DNA of 19,469 nucleotides. Origin: an uncultured Lachnospiraceae bacterium (GTDB lineage: Bacteria; Bacillota; Clostridia; Lachnospirales; Lachnospiraceae). The stretch covers positions 1 through 19,469 of the forward strand of contig CAJTLD010000048.1 of assembly GCA_910577065.1 (NCBI GenBank), read 5' to 3'. The notes under the pieces are model-generated. The model was not told the origin of the DNA and ran no database searches. It saw nothing but the letters and a program-made list of their open reading frames with translations. Below are positions 17,114-19,469 of this stretch, one piece after another. Every line of letters begins with the position of its first letter. Positions within the stretch are counted from its first letter, which is position 1. Made by a program: the position numbers and the translations under genes.

Positions 17114-18244
17114 ATGCCAAATAAAAAAATTATGGTTACAAGAAGTTCAATGCCGAAGTTTGACGAGTATGTGGAAATGATAAGACCATTATGGGATACG
17201 CATTGGCTGACGAATTTTGGTAGTTATTACAAGCGGTTAGAGAAAGAATTAAAGCAATATTTAAGCGTTCCTCAGATTTCGTTGATGGTAAATGGACATA
17301 TGGCGTTGGAACTGGCGATACAGGCAATGGGATTTCCAGAGGGTGGGGAGGTTATAACAACGCCATTTACTTTTATTTCGACGACGCATGCCATTATACG
17401 AAATAAATTGGTTCCTGTATTTTGCGATATCAAGTTATCAGATTGTACAATCGACGAAAATAAGATAGAGGATCTGATTACCGAAAAAACGGTTGCGGTT
17501 CTTCCGGTTCATGTATACGGCAATATTTGCAATGTGAGAAAGATTCAGGAAATAGCAGATAAATATAATATAAAGGTTATTTATGATGCCGCTCATGCGT
17601 TTGCAGAAACATTAGACGGTATTGGCGTAGGTAATTTTGGAGACATATCTGTATTTAGCTTTCATGCTACTAAAATTTATAATACGATAGAAGGCGGCGC
17701 GGTTGTATTCAAAGAAGAAAGTTTTTACAAAAAGCTGCATGACCTGAAAAATTTTGGTATTCGTTCTGAGTCTATTGTAGCAGAAATTGGCGCAAATGCA
17801 AAGTTAAATGAATTTAGTGCCGCAATGGGATTATGCAATTTAAAAAGCATAGAAAAAAATATTAGCGCCAGAAAAAGATTGGTAGAGTATTACATACAAA
17901 GGCTTGAGATGATAAAGGAGATTAAGATATATCGGTTCAATAAGGACAATATAAAATATTCTTTTGGATATTTTCCAATTTTATTTTGTTCAGAAGTAAA
18001 TGGAGCGGATATACGTGATAAAGTATACGAAAAGTTAAAGGAACATAACATTTATTCAAGAAAATATTTTTATCCGATCACAGCTGATGCGGCGTGTTTT
18101 AAAAATAAGTATAAGAAAACTTCTTTGGAAAATGCCAGATATGCCGGAGATCGTGTGTTAGCATTACCGTTATATCCGGAATTAGAACATGAAGTAATAG
18201 ATGAGATAATATCTGTAATAACAGAATGTGTATATGGTGTATAA
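17114..18244 (+). CDS. DegT/DnrJ/EryC1/StrS aminotransferase
   Basis: PLP-dependent sugar aminotransferase, 376 aa, the normal family length. It adds an amino group to a keto sugar nucleotide, using glutamate or glutamine. Visible motifs: HWLTNFG (30-36) at the substrate side, NGHMALELA (60-68), TTPFTF (82-87), D158 in YDAAHAF, and the PLP lysine K187 in FSFHATKIYNTIEGG. The FHATK...EGGA form and WLTN start resemble VioA/DesI-type enzymes acting at C4 of dTDP-4-keto-6-deoxyglucose, but FdtB-like C3 enzymes are also close, so the position is not certain. It closes the cassette and is followed by a terminator. The nearest ribosome site is GAAAGGA, about 12 bases before ATG. Nucleotidyltransferase and dehydratase genes to supply its substrate are not in the window. 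Confidence 0.9.
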   Translation: MPNKKIMVTRSSMPKFDEYVEMIRPLWDTHWLTNFGSYYKRLEKELKQYLSVPQISLMVNGHMALELAIQAMGFPEGGEVITTPFTFISTTHAIIRNKLVPVFCDIKLSDCTIDENKIEDLITEKTVAVLPVHVYGNICNVRKIQEIADKYNIKVIYDAAHAFAETLDGIGVGNFGDISVFSFHATKIYNTIEGGAVVFKEESFYKKLHDLKNFGIRSESIVAEIGANAKLNEFSAAMGLCNLKSIEKNISARKRLVEYYIQRLEMIKEIKIYRFNKDNIKYSFGYFPILFCSEVNGADIRDKVYEKLKEHNIYSRKYFYPITADAACFKNKYKKTSLENARYAGDRVLALPLYPELEHEVIDEIISVITECVYGV

Positions 18245-18254
18245 GCTTTTGTGT

Positions 18255-18303
18255 AAACCTTCAAATTGGTGGAAGATAAAAATTCCCGGTTTGAAGGTTT
18301 TAT
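18255..18303 (+). terminator. Terminator closing the cassette
   Basis: AAACCTTCAAA (18255-18265) and TTTGAAGGTTT (18290-18300) form a perfect 11-bp stem with a T-rich 3' side, 11 bases after the aminotransferase stop codon. The 24-base loop is long but the stem and tail are convincing. It marks the right end of the AT-rich cassette. Confidence 0.75.
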
Positions 18304-18550
18304 TATGAAAAATTCTCAAAAAGTCTATACCAAAGAACAGATCCATTCTTCTGTGTGAAAGGACGCTTACTTTGGAGATGACAGTGAAAAACAGAGCAGA
18401 GATTGGTTTCCATAGGCAAAAAATAGAAAGCCTCTCGGGCGCTTCCGGTGATTCTGACGGCCGTATCGTTTGTATTTGCAGCGTTATCCGTCTGGAATGC
18501 CGAGAAAAAAGATCTGTGATAATGGAGGCGGAAAAACAGGGCGCGGCAGT
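18304..18550. other. Decayed or non-coding spacer between the cassette and the GNAT gene
   Basis: About 250 bases with no intact gene. ATG 18305 opens only 17 codons (MKNSQKVYTKEQIHSSV). Farther on, one frame gives NRAEIGFHRQKIES, and another carries a hydrophobic stretch, VILTAVSFVFAALSVWNAEK (from about 18448), that looks like a transmembrane helix and stops at 18517-18519. The pieces are in different frames and lack ribosome sites, so they may be fragments of a decayed membrane protein gene, or chance. Composition is nearer to the core than to the cassette. Confidence 0.3.
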
Positions 18551-19318
18551 TTAGAAATCCTGTATTTCAACTGCCGTATAGGCGTGGCTGTAATGGTAGC
18601 CCAATTTTTCCGCCAATCCAATAGAAGCTTTATTCTGTGCGTCCCAGCTTGGGTATAAATTTCGTTTTAAGCACTCCAGAATCAGTTTTGCCCCGCATAT
18701 ATAAGCGAGCCCTTTTCTGCGGTACTTTTCTTTGGTATCAATTTGAATTTCTATTCCGTCCCGGTATCTGGAATAGGAGGAAGCGCCGGACACAATACGG
18801 TTCTTGTTGCAGATGACGGCGCCGATACCCAGCTTGCGGTAGTCTTCATAGCCGGGAAACTGCGCTACAAGGTCGGCAGACCAGGCGTTTTTTCTGCACA
18901 TTTGAAAAAGTGTTTCATCAATCATGGAAATGCTGTAGCCTTTGGGCAGGGAATGGACGGCGCGTTTTAACTGTTTCAAATCAAACACATCCGGTTCTTT
19001 TTTTGTTGCATAACGGGTGATGAGTTTCGCCCGCTCGGCGTAAAACTTTGTAATGGTAGTTTGCCAGCGCCCGTTTTGCGGGATCATAATCATAAAATCC
19101 CTGGGATGTCCTTTGGGTTTATAGGAAACCAGCCCAGTGTCCGGTTTGCCGGCAAAAAATATAAAATCCCCGATGACGGCCATAGCCGCTGTCGGATTGT
19201 CCGGATCGTCTGCGTATATTTTTCCCATAATCTTTTGCAGGCAAGACCAGATCAGCGTTTCTTCCCATTGCCCGAACAGGGATGAAACAGCGTTTGTATC
19301 TTCAATTTCGTATACCAT
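18551..19318 (-). CDS. GNAT family N-acetyltransferase
   Basis: 255-aa acetyltransferase of the GNAT superfamily, transferring an acetyl group from acetyl-CoA to an unknown acceptor in the cytoplasm. The acetyl-CoA loop is EKYRRKGLAYICGAKLI (about 202-218) after the strand IEIQIDT, and the C terminus has WDAQNKASIGLAEKLGY, a helix and strand typical of the family. The length and an N-terminal extension before the GNAT core fit the Pfam GNAT_acetyltran group (PF12746) that includes zwittermicin resistance-like proteins. ATG at 19316-19318 has a strong GGGAGGA ribosome site (complement of 19325-19331). It is convergent with the cassette and has core-like composition, so it is probably not part of the cassette. 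Confidence 0.88.
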   Translation of the reverse strand: MVYEIEDTNAVSSLFGQWEETLIWSCLQKIMGKIYADDPDNPTAAMAVIGDFIFFAGKPDTGLVSYKPKGHPRDFMIMIPQNGRWQTTITKFYAERAKLITRYATKKEPDVFDLKQLKRAVHSLPKGYSISMIDETLFQMCRKNAWSADLVAQFPGYEDYRKLGIGAVICNKNRIVSGASSYSRYRDGIEIQIDTKEKYRRKGLAYICGAKLILECLKRNLYPSWDAQNKASIGLAEKLGYHYSHAYTAVEIQDF

Positions 19319-19469
19319 GGAATATCCTCCCTGAAAAATTAAATTGCTGTAATATCATTTATATTTTGCCATAACGGTTTAAATTAAGCAAATAGATTTC
19401 CGATTCTGTTTCTGGCTGCAGGCGGCGGTGAAGAAGAAATTATTATAAGGCTGGATATGGGGCGGCCGG

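Noticed and set aside
11832..18303. Integrative element, phage or transposon carrying the cassette
   Set aside because: No integrase, transposase, tRNA end, direct repeat or terminal inverted repeat was found at either edge.
19335..19469. Gene or promoter at the right end of the window
   Set aside because: No open frame with a ribosome site is visible; AT-rich motifs upstream of the GNAT gene do not form a promoter pair at proper spacing.

Overview
The window looks like the chromosome of a spore-forming Firmicute of class Clostridia, most likely Lachnospiraceae. This rests on the short clostridial-type HisRS paired with AspRS, a HemZ-type radical SAM protein, a signal-less Amidase_3-SPOR hydrolase of the CwlC kind behind a sigma-K-like promoter, a BspA-type repeat protein, and strong AGGAGG-type ribosome binding sites. 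No rRNA, tRNA, CRISPR array, transposase or phage gene was seen.

Layout. 1-254: hairpin-rich leader with two long-armed inverted repeats. 255-1652: NSS-family Na+-coupled transporter with its own terminator. 1772-4954: consensus promoter, then hisS and aspS. 5012-6337: secreted BspA-like repeat protein. 6379-7268: sigma-K-like promoter and a cell-wall amidase, best started at a TTG codon. 7337-11831: promoter, bifunctional (p)ppGpp enzyme rel, an MBL-fold hydrolase and hemZ, tightly spaced and probably one operon.

11832-18300 is different. It is visibly richer in A/T than the flanks and holds five same-strand genes: sulfotransferase, ATP-grasp ligase, LysA-like (fold-type III) PLP decarboxylase, GT-B-like glycosyltransferase and DegT/StrS sugar aminotransferase, closed by a terminator at 18255-18303. 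It reads as a horizontally acquired cassette for a decorated amino-sugar glycan or a small glycosylated metabolite. A plausible division of labour is: the aminotransferase makes an amino sugar, the ATP-grasp and decarboxylase pair makes and/or attaches an amino-acid-derived amine or acyl group, the sulfotransferase adds sulfate, and the glycosyltransferase transfers a sugar. The product is not known from sequence, and sugar-nucleotide synthesis, flippase and carrier-protein genes are absent from the window. A G9 tract inside the ATP-grasp gene could make the cassette switchable by slippage.

18551-19318 (minus strand) is a GNAT acetyltransferase convergent with the cassette. The stretch before it looks like decayed coding sequence, and the last 150 bases show no recognisable gene.
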